A stretch of DNA of 64,000 nt from Bacillota bacterium (lineage in GTDB: Bacteria; Bacillota; Clostridia; Lachnospirales; Lachnospiraceae), in NCBI GenBank assembly GCA_023411225.1, contig JAEYPA010000105.1, forward strand, positions 1-64,000, read 5' to 3'. The notes under the pieces were generated by a model, which ran no database searches, was not told the origin of the DNA, and saw only the letters and a program-made list of their open reading frames with translations. This document shows, one piece after another, positions 1-7,585 of this stretch. Within the stretch, counting starts at the first letter, position 1, and each line of letters begins with the position of its first letter. The translations under genes were made by a program, and so were the position numbers.

Positions 1-281
1 GTGTTACCTTTGCTATCCAACCATTTATTAACAAGTTTGGGGGAGCTGTTGCCAGTGGAATTGTAGGTGCCATTGTAATTATTTCTGGAATTAAGGATGC
101 GAATACCGCAGCAGATGTGACTCAAGGTGGACTGTTGATTATGAAAATAGCCATGCTAGTCTTCCCATTAATTTGTATTGTCATTGGCTATATGGTCTAT
201 CATTTTAAATATATCATTGATAAGAAACTGTATGATGAAATCATCTCTGATTTAGAATCAAGAGGAGAAAAGTATGAATGA
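1..281 (+). CDS. C-terminal part of a GPH-family sugar:cation symporter (MFS), truncated by the window edge
   Basis: The open frame runs from the window edge (first full codon at base 3) to TGA at 279-281 and encodes about 92 residues. It shows a small-residue-rich membrane segment, then a second hydrophobic helix (ICIVIGYMVYHF) and a short charged tail ending in SRGEKYE. This layout is typical of the last helices of MelB/XynB-type glycoside-pentoside-hexuronide symporters. The stop overlaps the following glucosidase start by 8 bases, so the two are very likely co-translated and the symporter probably imports the glucosidase substrate. The identification rests on the tail only, so the substrate is unknown. 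Confidence 0.7.
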   Translation, partial: VTFAIQPFINKFGGAVASGIVGAIVIISGIKDANTAADVTQGGLLIMKIAMLVFPLICIVIGYMVYHFKYIIDKKLYDEIISDLESRGEKYE

Positions 282-2166
282 ATTAACCTTATATAGCAAA
301 ATAAAAGAGGTATATGCCAATCCAATCGGAAAAGACATATTAAAACGGATTCTTCTTCAAATGAATAAAAGTGAAAGATTACTGACGAATCCGGTAGTGG
401 CTAATTTAAAACTAAAGACTCTGGCGCGTTTTACAAAGAAGGTGCTTGGAGAGGAGTTCTTTAAGACTTTTCTTGAACTATTAAATACGGAAAAGGACCT
501 GCCACGGGAGGATACAGCACCAATTAAAGAGAAGTGGTGGAAGGAAGCGGTATTCTATCAAATCTATCCAATAAGTTTTAAGGATAGCAATGGAGATGGA
601 AAAGGGGATTTAAAGGGTATTCTATCTAAGCTTGATTATCTGAAGGACTTAGGGGTAGATGCCATCTGGCTCTCTCCGATTTATGAATCACCCTACGATG
701 ATAATGGCTATGATATCAGCAATTACTTTGAGATTCTACATACCTTCGGAACTATGGAGGAGTTTGATGCCCTGTTAGCAGGTGTTCATGAGAGAGGAAT
801 GCGTCTCATTATGGATCTGGTAGTAAATCATACTTCGGATGAACATCCGTGGTTTCAAGATGCAATCAATAATAAAGAATCTAAGTATAAAGATTACTAT
901 CTCTTTAAGAAATCAGGGGATGGAAAAGAACCCAATAATTGGACATCCTTCTTTAGTGGACCTGCTTGGAATTATTATAGTTCTCTGGACGAATGGGGCT
1001 TGCACCTCTTTTCTAAAAAGCAAATGGATTTGAATTGGGATAATGAAAATGTGCGTAAAGATATTGCATCCATGGTTCGCTGGTGGATGGAGAAGGGAAT
1101 CGATGGCTTTCGTTTAGACGTAATTAACTATATATCCAAAAGATCAGGGCTTCCAATGGGAAATGAGCAAATCGGTAAGCTTATGGGCTATTATGGGATT
1201 GAAAATTATTTTTATGGACCCAACCTTCACAAATATCTTAGGGAGTTAAAAGAAAATGTATTTGCTCCATATGACGGATTCTCCGTGGGTGAAACGCCTG
1301 GGGTCGGTATGGAGATGAGTAAATTATTAACTGCAGATTACCGAAATGAGTTAGATATGGTATTTTCTTTTGACCAGCTTGAAACACCGGGGCGTGTGCG
1401 CTTTGATGACTATGCTTATGATTTAAATTACCTGAAAAAATATCTAATAGAATGGATGACAGGGTATGGCAGCCATTGTTGGATGGCTTTATTTTATGAA
1501 AATCACGACAATCCAAGAATGATCTCAAAGGTAAACAAAAAGGCTGAGTACCGGGAAGTGTTAGGCAAATTATTAGCGACCATTCAGTTTACCTTACGTG
1601 GGACCCCATTTATCTTTCAAGGTCAGGAGATTGGTTCAATTAATAAGAAGTTTCAGACAATTGACGATATTCGTGACATTGAAAGTATAAATCTTTATAA
1701 GGAATTGCTGGAAACCAAGTCTAAGAAGGAAGCTTTTGCTCATATTTTGGCTGGTACGAGAGACCATGCAAGGACACCAATGCAATGGGATGCATCAGAA
1801 CATGGTGGATTTACAACAGGAACACCATGGATTTTAAATGATGAGGATTATAAGAGCTGTAATGTGGAAATGCAGTTAAAAGATTCCACCTCCGTGCTTC
1901 ATTATTATCAGAAAGTGATCGGACTTCGAAAGAATCATAAGGCACTCATTTACGGTGATATAGAGTTTGTAGATGTAAAGAAGAAAAATCTATTCTGCTA
2001 CTATCGTAGATGGGAGAAGGAGTGCTTTTACGTGGAGTGCAATTTAAGTACAGAGACCATTAAAAGAGGGCATAGAGTAGATAAATTTCAGAGGTTATTA
2101 TCTAATTATAGTGAAAAAAGGGATGCCCTTAGACCTTATGAAACTGTTATTTATAAAGTAGAGTAA
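274..2166 (+). CDS. GH13 alpha-glucosidase (oligo-1,6-glucosidase type) with an N-terminal extension
   Basis: Cytoplasmic glycosidase of 630 residues. The GH13 barrel starts near residue 88 (WWKEAVFYQIYPISF) and carries the usual blocks: DLVVNHTSD at about 181, GFRLDV with nucleophile Asp282, VGETPG with acid/base Glu340, and ENHDNPR with Asp412. This pattern fits the oligo-1,6-glucosidase/alpha-glucosidase subfamily, which releases glucose from short alpha-glucans. The first roughly 85 residues are a predicted helical extension absent from standard members (about 550-560 residues), which start near the FYQIYP block. No signal peptide is visible. The gene overlaps the symporter upstream. The start ATG lies 5 bases after AGGAGAA. 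A terminator follows at 2171. Confidence 0.9.
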   Translation: MNELTLYSKIKEVYANPIGKDILKRILLQMNKSERLLTNPVVANLKLKTLARFTKKVLGEEFFKTFLELLNTEKDLPREDTAPIKEKWWKEAVFYQIYPISFKDSNGDGKGDLKGILSKLDYLKDLGVDAIWLSPIYESPYDDNGYDISNYFEILHTFGTMEEFDALLAGVHERGMRLIMDLVVNHTSDEHPWFQDAINNKESKYKDYYLFKKSGDGKEPNNWTSFFSGPAWNYYSSLDEWGLHLFSKKQMDLNWDNENVRKDIASMVRWWMEKGIDGFRLDVINYISKRSGLPMGNEQIGKLMGYYGIENYFYGPNLHKYLRELKENVFAPYDGFSVGETPGVGMEMSKLLTADYRNELDMVFSFDQLETPGRVRFDDYAYDLNYLKKYLIEWMTGYGSHCWMALFYENHDNPRMISKVNKKAEYREVLGKLLATIQFTLRGTPFIFQGQEIGSINKKFQTIDDIRDIESINLYKELLETKSKKEAFAHILAGTRDHARTPMQWDASEHGGFTTGTPWILNDEDYKSCNVEMQLKDSTSVLHYYQKVIGLRKNHKALIYGDIEFVDVKKKNLFCYYRRWEKECFYVECNLSTETIKRGHRVDKFQRLLSNYSEKRDALRPYETVIYKVE

Positions 2167-2170
2167 AGAA

Positions 2171-2209
2171 AAGAAGTAGTACATAATGAAAATATGTACT
2201 ACTTCTTTT
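2171..2209 (+). terminator. Rho-independent terminator after the glucosidase gene
   Basis: Perfect inverted repeat with arms at 2171-2185 and 2193-2207 (AAGAAGTAGTACATA and its complement), a 7-base loop and a following T-rich stretch. It lies 5 bases after the GH13 stop codon. Confidence 0.85.
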
Positions 2210-2417
2210 GTATTATGTGCACTGTAGTTTAAAACTTAGTCATCTTATTTTGTGGGGAATAAAAATACATTCGTGGTAATTGTATGGATTAAGTTAATTT
2301 ATATGGAAATACTAAAGAAAAAGTAGCATGAACTCCCTAGCTTTAGCTTAGGTAATGTTGCTTGACTACATATATGTTAGCTGATGTATGTTAAAAGATA
2401 ATGGAAAGGGAACTATA

Positions 2418-3341
2418 ATGAGGATACATCTTGGCTATTGTTGTGTTTCTATGCTTCATAAAGAGCTTCAGTGTAGTAGAGCTTCCACAAAGACTTATCT
2501 GGACAAGCACTCAAGGGAGCATAACCATGGATATTTACTTGATAAAGCACAAAAGAATTTAGTAGATTTACAATCTTTACTTCAACTGAACTATGAAGAA
2601 GGAATCGAAGCGTATCGTATTCCTGAACAAGTACTACCACAAGTAGATCTTGGGTATTATAAAATTGAAGAATTAAGGCAAGATTTAATCGCAACAGGAA
2701 AGGTGGCGAATCAATACCACATACAGCTTTCCACCCACCCATCTCAATATTATGTACTTAATTCGTTGCGTGAAGATGTTGTGGCAAGAACCATCCACTC
2801 TTTAGACTTAATCGCTGAAACATTAGAGGAGATGGAGCTTAAGATCATTCCCAATATCACACTTCACCTTGGAATGAAAAATGGTTATGAGACAGTAGAT
2901 GGAGCAATAGATGAGTTTTGTCGGAATTATAAGAGGCTGGGAGAGGCAGCAAGAAGCTATCTTGTACTTGAGAATGACCATGTTTCTTTTTCGGCAGATC
3001 AATGCTTGAAAGTATATGAGAAGATTGGAATACCAATCGTTTTTGATAATAAACACTATGAATGGAATCCAGGTCAATTAAGCTATGAAGAAGCAGTTAC
3101 AAAAACTGTTAGAACCTGGTCTATAAGTCCCTATCGTATTCCTAAAATGCATTTGTCCAGTGATCGTGATACTAAAAAGCACGCTCACTCAGAGTATATT
3201 CTGTACTCTGATTATGAACGAATGGTGGCAGCCTTAAAACAGACTGGATGTGAAGAATGCAATATTATGCTGGAGTGTAAGCAGAAGGATGTTGCTTTAT
3301 TAAAGCTTAGAAAAGAAATCGAAGAAATCGAAATGAAGTGA
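2418..3341 (+). CDS. uvsE: UV DNA damage repair endonuclease UvsE
   Basis: TIM-barrel UV endonuclease that incises DNA 5' of pyrimidine dimers and other distortions, using clustered metal ions. The 307-residue product begins MRIHLGYCCVS, the characteristic opening strand of the family, and contains STHPSQYYVLNS (metal-binding His), NITLHLG, LVLENDH and VFDNKHYEW blocks. I chose ATG 2418 because GGAAAGGG sits 7 bases upstream; an ATG at 2388 would add 10 residues outside family homology. The gene stands alone, 250 bases after the glucosidase terminator. It is convergent with the QueG-like gene. Confidence 0.88.
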   Translation: MRIHLGYCCVSMLHKELQCSRASTKTYLDKHSREHNHGYLLDKAQKNLVDLQSLLQLNYEEGIEAYRIPEQVLPQVDLGYYKIEELRQDLIATGKVANQYHIQLSTHPSQYYVLNSLREDVVARTIHSLDLIAETLEEMELKIIPNITLHLGMKNGYETVDGAIDEFCRNYKRLGEAARSYLVLENDHVSFSADQCLKVYEKIGIPIVFDNKHYEWNPGQLSYEEAVTKTVRTWSISPYRIPKMHLSSDRDTKKHAHSEYILYSDYERMVAALKQTGCEECNIMLECKQKDVALLKLRKEIEEIEMK

Positions 3342-3391
3342 GAAATTTTTTAAGATAAAAATTAAATATTTAGAGATATGTTAATGAAAGT

Positions 3392-3432
3392 AGGGAACGT
3401 ATATTCAATCATAAATACACATTCCCCCTTTA
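3392..3432. terminator. Possible weak bidirectional terminator between convergent genes
   Basis: An imperfect hairpin (GGGAA...GTAT pairing with ATAC...TTCCC) lies between the convergent uvsE and QueG-like genes and is followed on the plus strand by TTTATTTTTT. Its internal loop makes it a weak call. Confidence 0.35.
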
Positions 3433-3482
3433 TTTTTTATCATTCTATGTAATCTCGATACATCATCTCAACAAATCAAGAT

Positions 3483-4517
3483 TTATTCGGTTTTTGTTGA
3501 AACTTGTTCTAATACCCATTTGGCCATATCTTGAACTTCTGCACATTCGTCATGACACGCTTCTTTTATGACAGGAAGATATTCCGCCGAGTAATTATTT
3601 AGCATAGCATTTAGTGCATTTGTTTTGAATTTCCACACTTTCCCTTTTGGGATATACCACAGTTTTGGCTGCATGACCGATTCAAGCCAGCTATAATCGG
3701 AAAGAACAATTTTTTCATAAGTTAAGTGTTTGCTCCATTCTTCAAGTCCAGGAAATTCTTCTTCATTCTCCCATGAATTTTTATTATATGGGCAAGCATC
3801 CTGGCAGGCGTCGCAACCAAAGATCCATTTTCCGAATTTGTCCTGCAGAGGCTCATTTTTTAAATCCCAACCATCGAATGTTGTTAAACAGGAAATGCAC
3901 GTATTTCTACACATCATATAAGGTGCTTCCAATGAGTTTGTCGGACAGGCTTTTATACATAGATTGCAATTCTCCTCACAAGGACTGATAGGACTCTCGA
4001 CAATATGTTTTAGGGGCACATCAATCAAAAATGCTTCCAAATATTGATAGGAACCTCTTTCCGTATAAAAGAAATTATTTTTTCGAATGATCCCAATTCC
4101 AGCCTGCATAGCTGCCCATCTCAGTGCTGTAATACCAAAATCTCTGTTGGTTGCTGTTTGAAAACCGCAATCTTTAAGATAATTTTCAAACGCAACACTT
4201 GTCTGATAGCCTTGCGATTCCGTATTTCTTCTCCCATCAGTTAAATAATACTTTGCAATACATTCCTGCAATTCATGGGGAATACGGTATCTTCCATACC
4301 AAAAGGAGCAAATAACAATAGCCTTAGCCCAAGGATAATTGTCTTTCAAACGTGCGAAACTCTTTAAAAATCCAAACTTATCTTTGGGTAGCGAAAAATG
4401 ATCCGTTTGTTTTTCCAGTTTATCTTCATACCCAGACATCATTTCAATTGGAATGACTCCACACTTATCGAAACCAAGCTCTCTAGCCATATTCACTATA
4501 TCTAACGCATTCATCAT
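3483..4517 (-). CDS. QueG-like epoxyqueuosine reductase family protein (double 4Fe-4S)
   Basis: The 344-residue protein has the QueG fold order: an N-terminal cobalamin-binding-type domain, the block DFGITALRWAAMQAGIG (Asp126 aligns with the catalytic acid region), then ten clustered cysteines. Cys180, 184, 187, 191 and Cys203, 207, 210, 235, 238, 242 can form two 4Fe-4S centres, and CDACQDACPYN is the hallmark second motif. A HEAT-like tail follows. QueG makes queuosine from epoxyqueuosine in tRNA. The first motif is C-x3-C-x2-C-x3-C instead of the usual C-x2-C-x2-C-x3-C, and no other queuosine gene is nearby, so it may be a paralogue with another substrate. AAGGAAGG precedes the tandem ATG start. 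Confidence 0.75.
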   Translation of the reverse strand: MMNALDIVNMARELGFDKCGVIPIEMMSGYEDKLEKQTDHFSLPKDKFGFLKSFARLKDNYPWAKAIVICSFWYGRYRIPHELQECIAKYYLTDGRRNTESQGYQTSVAFENYLKDCGFQTATNRDFGITALRWAAMQAGIGIIRKNNFFYTERGSYQYLEAFLIDVPLKHIVESPISPCEENCNLCIKACPTNSLEAPYMMCRNTCISCLTTFDGWDLKNEPLQDKFGKWIFGCDACQDACPYNKNSWENEEEFPGLEEWSKHLTYEKIVLSDYSWLESVMQPKLWYIPKGKVWKFKTNALNAMLNNYSAEYLPVIKEACHDECAEVQDMAKWVLEQVSTKTE

Positions 4518-4640
4518 ATTACCTTCCTTATCAATTCCAGTTTATTGGTTTTTTTTACCTGTTCCTATCATACCAATTTTTAACTTTATAAGCAAATGTA
4601 ATTTTTTGGTCTACTATCTGATAGAATAGAATAGAGCACT

Positions 4641-5168
4641 TTAACTTAATGTTTCGTAAAATACAGTTTCACTCAATTTTTTTCGTCTGGTAGCATGTCT
4701 TTCACTACTTTGTGGTGTTTCCTCTGTATATCCAAGGGCTAAAATGTTAATAGGTTCAATACCTTCTGGTAGATTAAATACCTCCTTAACCTTTTCAGAA
4801 TTAAAACCACAAATCCAAACGGAACCAATTCCCAGTTCTGTTGCTTGTAACATCATATGATCGGTCACAATGCTTGCATCAATGTCCGCAGAATTCATGC
4901 CATCATAGGGACGTATCCATGTTTTGGTTCGATCTGCACAAACGACTATCACACAAGGAGCGCCAAACATTTTTGATGGCGCAGTTTCAGCAACCTTTGC
5001 AAGTCCTTTCTCGGATTGTATCACCAATACCCTTTGTGGTTGATTGTTACAGGCAGTAGGAGCTACCCGACCTGCCTATAGAATTAATTGTAATTTTTCG
5101 TCCTCAATTTTTTTAGGAGAATAAGAACGTACAGAATACCTTTCTTTTGCCAGTTCGATAAACTTCAT
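4641..5168 (-). pseudogene. Nitroreductase-family flavoprotein gene interrupted by an in-frame amber codon
   Basis: Read on the minus strand from ATG 5168 (preceded by AGAGG), the frame encodes MKFIELAKERYSVRSYSPKK, a typical nitroreductase opening with the FMN-contacting RYSVRSY block. It meets TAG at 5076-5078 (codon 31) and continues in the same frame with AGRVAPTACNNQP and the rest of the family to TAA at 4641. Full length would be 175 residues. The stop replaces what is normally a Glu in LEAGRVAPTA, so a single GAG/GAA-to-TAG change explains it. A TTG or GTG restart near 5027 would lose the FMN-binding N-terminus. The gene is divergent from an HxlR regulator, a common redox or quinone-stress pairing. 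Confidence 0.88.
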
Positions 5169-5196
5169 TTTTTTCCTCTTTTCATATTTTATTTAA

Positions 5197-5219
5197 CTAA
5201 TATAATATAATTATATTAG
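5197..5219. promoter_or_regulatory. Palindromic operator between the nitroreductase pseudogene and the hxlR gene
   Basis: CTAATATAAT, a 3-base spacer (ATA) and ATTATATTAG form a perfect 10-base inverted repeat in the divergent promoter region. Position and symmetry fit a dimeric HxlR/YodB-type repressor controlling both genes. The binding itself is inferred. Confidence 0.6.
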
Positions 5220-5287
5220 TATAGTACTTTAAAACAAGTACGCACTTATTTGTTACATACTACCTAAAATGATAGTAAGGAGATTAT

Positions 5288-5611
5288 ATGAATCAATTAA
5301 CTACCTACAAATGCCCTATTGAGGCCACAATCAACTTAATTGGAGGAAAGTATAAAGCTCTCCTATTATGGAAACTTCTTGAAGATGATGTATGTCGTTT
5401 TAATGAGTTACAACGCTTTTTATCTCCAATAACACCTAAAATGTTAACACAACAGCTTCGAGAAATGGAAAAAGATGGCCTGATTATACGAGTGGTATAT
5501 CCCATTTTACCTCCTAAAACAGAATATAGTTTAACTGAATTTGGGAAAAGTATTATTCCGGTACTAAATGCTATGTGTGACTGGGGACGAATGTACTTAT
5601 CTAAGAAGTAA
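5288..5611 (+). CDS. HxlR/YodB-family winged-helix transcriptional regulator
   Basis: This 107-residue protein is one HxlR domain: the CPIEATINLIGGKYKALLLWKL helix pair, the RFNELQRFL...ITPKMLTQQLREMEKDGLI recognition segment and a wing with YSLTEFG. Cys9, just before PIE, matches the N-terminal redox-sensing cysteine of YodB/HypR relatives, which sense quinones or disulfide stress and control divergent nitroreductases. Here the divergent nitroreductase is broken, so the regulator may have lost its main target. AAGGAG precedes the ATG. A palindrome sits at 5197-5219. Confidence 0.9.
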   Translation: MNQLTTYKCPIEATINLIGGKYKALLLWKLLEDDVCRFNELQRFLSPITPKMLTQQLREMEKDGLIIRVVYPILPPKTEYSLTEFGKSIIPVLNAMCDWGRMYLSKK

Positions 5612-5631
5612 ACCAGTAGGGAGGAATATCC

Positions 5632-5676
5632 ATGGAATGTTTTCGTAATAAAGATTTAAAAGGAGAGATACAATGA
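5632..5676 (+). CDS. Possible 14-residue leader ORF overlapping the acetyltransferase start
   Basis: GGGAGGA is followed 6 bases later by ATG 5632, opening a 14-codon frame whose TGA overlaps the acetyltransferase ATG as ATGA. Such overlap allows translational coupling. There is no homology to support it, and it may be a by-product of the second ribosome site. Confidence 0.3.
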   Translation: MECFRNKDLKGEIQ

Positions 5677-6164
5677 ATATTAGAAAAGCAAAGGTAGAAG
5701 ATCTGAATGAATTAACAGAGATTGAATTATTATGTTTTCCAGTAGAAGAAGCAGCAAGTAGGGAAAGTATTAAGAACAGACTTATAGTATATCCTGACCA
5801 TTTTTGGGTGATGGAGGATGAAGGCAAAATTATTGCTTATGTGAATGGCATGTCTACCAATGAACCTATACTTCGTGATGAGATGTTTGAAGATGCTTCT
5901 CTTCATCAAAAGGACGGTAAGTGGCAAATGATCTTTAGTGTCAGTACTCGCCCTGAATATCGTAACAGAGGAGTGGCACAAGCAATTCTCAATCAAGTGA
6001 TAGTAGAAGCGAAAGAAAATAATCGCAAAGGTCTGGTACTTACCTGTAAAGATAGATTGGTTCATTATTATGAGAAATTTGGCTTTGTAAACGAGGGAAT
6101 CTCTTCTTCCACACACGGTGGTGTCATATGGTATGATATGAGGTTAGAATTGTCTGGGGAGTGA
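5673..6164 (+). CDS. GNAT-family N-acetyltransferase
   Basis: The 163-residue protein is a single GNAT domain: beta strand FSVSTRPEYRNRGVAQAIL supplies the acetyl-CoA pyrophosphate loop (RNRGVA), and LVLTCKDRLVHYYEKFGFVNEG is the conserved C-terminal strand and helix. It has the AANAT-like layout (ELLCFPVEEAASRESIKNRL near residue 15). It probably transfers an acetyl group to a small amine, but the acceptor cannot be told. ATG follows AAGGAGAG by 7 bases. The gene lies 61 bases after hxlR and may share its transcript. Confidence 0.85.
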   Translation: MNIRKAKVEDLNELTEIELLCFPVEEAASRESIKNRLIVYPDHFWVMEDEGKIIAYVNGMSTNEPILRDEMFEDASLHQKDGKWQMIFSVSTRPEYRNRGVAQAILNQVIVEAKENNRKGLVLTCKDRLVHYYEKFGFVNEGISSSTHGGVIWYDMRLELSGE

Positions 6165-6169
6165 GGACA

Positions 6170-6305
6170 TTTCTCAGCGTTAACAGAGTGTAGAAATTCA
6201 ATTAATGCTTCTAACAATTCTTTAGGAGTAGCATCCCTCTTCTTTAAAAGAGCGCATTGCTCTCACAGCTGTGCCATATCTGGCATCTTTGAAATAATTA
6301 GTACG
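6170..6305 (-). pseudogene. Small degenerate coding remnant, family not recognised
   Basis: On the minus strand two frames join to give a protein-like stretch: FKDARYGTAVRAMRSFKEE in one, then DATPKELLEALIEFLHSVN in the next, with a frameshift between and a stop just upstream. The codon use looks coding, but I cannot name the family. The stretch could be chance. Confidence 0.3.
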
Positions 6306-6385
6306 AAAGCAAAATCAAAAGATATTATGAGTATGAGCTACCCTAATAAACTCAAATATATCATGTTGTTTCTATGTTTTTTTGA

Positions 6386-6685
6386 TTTGGGTATATACTG
6401 GTAAGCTTACTAGGTAATCAGTTGCAGTGGTTTGATGTTGCAATAATTTATACCAATCCACTGGTAGGCATCTAGTATTTACTATTTTGGATATCAGGGA
6501 TACTAAGTATAACCATTGGTAAGAGCAAAGTAGCGCATTATGTATGCCCGTTCTCACCTTGGATGTTAACGGGTATCAAATTGGGGAAACAACTAAGAAT
6601 TCCATCTTTTACAATTGTTACAGATACAGATAAATGTGTAAAGGCATGTAAATCAGGAGCGTTAAAAAGTAAGTGGACAAGATAA
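6386..6685 (+). pseudogene. Remnant of a membrane 4Fe-4S polyferredoxin-like protein
   Basis: The frame from about 6386 to TAA 6683-6685 reads as hydrophobic segments (NQLQWFDVAIIYTNPLVGI, then YLLFWISGILSITIGKS), followed by AHYVCPFSPWMLTGIKLG and DKCVKACKSGAL. The CHYVCPF-type motif plus a late ferredoxin-like cysteine pair is typical of membrane polyferredoxins (NapH/YccM-like). An in-frame TAG at 6473-6475, a TGA at 6383-6385, no start or ribosome site and loss of several expected cysteines show it is a dead fragment. Together with the broken nitroreductase, it marks a decaying stretch. Confidence 0.65.
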
Positions 6686-6689
6686 TTTA

Positions 6690-6845
6690 TTACCGCTTGG
6701 ATTCTTCTTCCACAATCTGTTCCAACACATGGATTAAGTCATAAATGGTATTCAGTTGAACATCGCGTTCTAGAATCTTATTCTTTAAATCAATGGACAG
6801 AGTTTCAAATTTCGGTCGAAGAGTAGGGGAAACATAAGAAGCCAT
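6690..6845 (-). CDS. Conserved-looking 51-residue protein, function unknown
   Basis: ATG 6845 follows GGAGGAAAAGC on the minus strand, an excellent ribosome site. The product is 51 residues, begins MASYVSPTLRPKFETLS and ends in an amphipathic helix (YDLIHVLEQIVEEESKR). It is soluble, with no signal peptide, cysteine or membrane segment. It starts 14 bases after the stop of the secreted helical protein (6860-7498), so the two form one operon. I do not recognise a named family. The coiled-coil-like heptads suggest a small oligomer or an interaction partner. Confidence 0.65.
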   Translation of the reverse strand: MASYVSPTLRPKFETLSIDLKNKILERDVQLNTIYDLIHVLEQIVEEESKR

Positions 6846-6859
6846 TGCTTTTCCTCCAA

Positions 6860-7498
6860 TTATCTGAATTTGTCAGGAAATTGTTTGACAATACCAACCG
6901 CTAGGATGTCTGCAAAATGGATCATATGGGTCTCGCCTTTGTCATAGGCATTAATATCAGCCTTCCAATCGTTTCCTAATCGTGCTACGACTTGATCTGT
7001 AAGGAGTTTTAAATGTGTGTATAGCATATTCTTTAATTCCTTTTGTGAGTAATTTGGATTTGCTGCACTTAGGAATTCAGCTATCTTATCAGCATTTTCA
7101 TACCAGAGCTTATTGTATTTATCCATTTCCTGTTTGTTATTTGCTTTGGCAGCCTGAAGAACTTTTCCAGCTAAGCTAATGTGTTCTTTTAGAAGTTTAG
7201 TAAGCTTGTTACCAGCCTCTTCACCATAAAAAGGTTTTATGGAATTACCGATATCTTCCTGGTTTTTCAGTAGTCGCTGCAAGACATCATCTTGATCTTT
7301 TAGTCCAGCAATGGCACTGATGATATAGCTTCTGGTCCAGGAAACGTGGTCAATCCATAATCTTTCCTGTTCTTTAAAAATATTGCATGTGGATTTGTGG
7401 TGAGTTTTATCTCCATGAGCTGCTCTTACGGAAAGTGCAGGAAGTATAAGAGATACAAGTAAGAGAGTGAGGACCAGTTTCTTTATTGTCTTTTTCAT
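6860..7498 (-). CDS. Secreted four-helix protein of unknown function (DHVSWTR motif)
   Basis: The 212-residue precursor has a clear signal peptide: basic KKTIKK, hydrophobic LVLTLLLVSLILPAL, then SVRAA as the likely cleavage site. The mature part is helical. It has IDHVSWTRSYIISAI near residue 50, DVLQRLLKNQEDIGNSIKPFYG near 90 and KLWYENADKIAEFLS near 130, spaced like a four-helix bundle. Similar secreted proteins occur in Bacillus and Clostridia, where they are unnamed or misannotated. The conserved His, Asp and Glu could bind metal, which is only a guess. It is transcribed with the 51-residue gene downstream and is divergent from the AraC regulator. Confidence 0.75.
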   Translation of the reverse strand: MKKTIKKLVLTLLLVSLILPALSVRAAHGDKTHHKSTCNIFKEQERLWIDHVSWTRSYIISAIAGLKDQDDVLQRLLKNQEDIGNSIKPFYGEEAGNKLTKLLKEHISLAGKVLQAAKANNKQEMDKYNKLWYENADKIAEFLSAANPNYSQKELKNMLYTHLKLLTDQVVARLGNDWKADINAYDKGETHMIHFADILAVGIVKQFPDKFR

Positions 7499-7585
7499 AA
7501 TGTATACTCCTTTATAATGTTGTATACTTGTATTATGTGCAAATCATTTTATAAGTATGATAAGATTATCTGTAAAAGGAGGAAA

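Noticed and set aside
5076..5078. TAG in the nitroreductase as a recoded (pyrrolysine) codon
   Set aside because: No pyl genes are seen, other family members have Glu at this place, and a single mutation is simpler.
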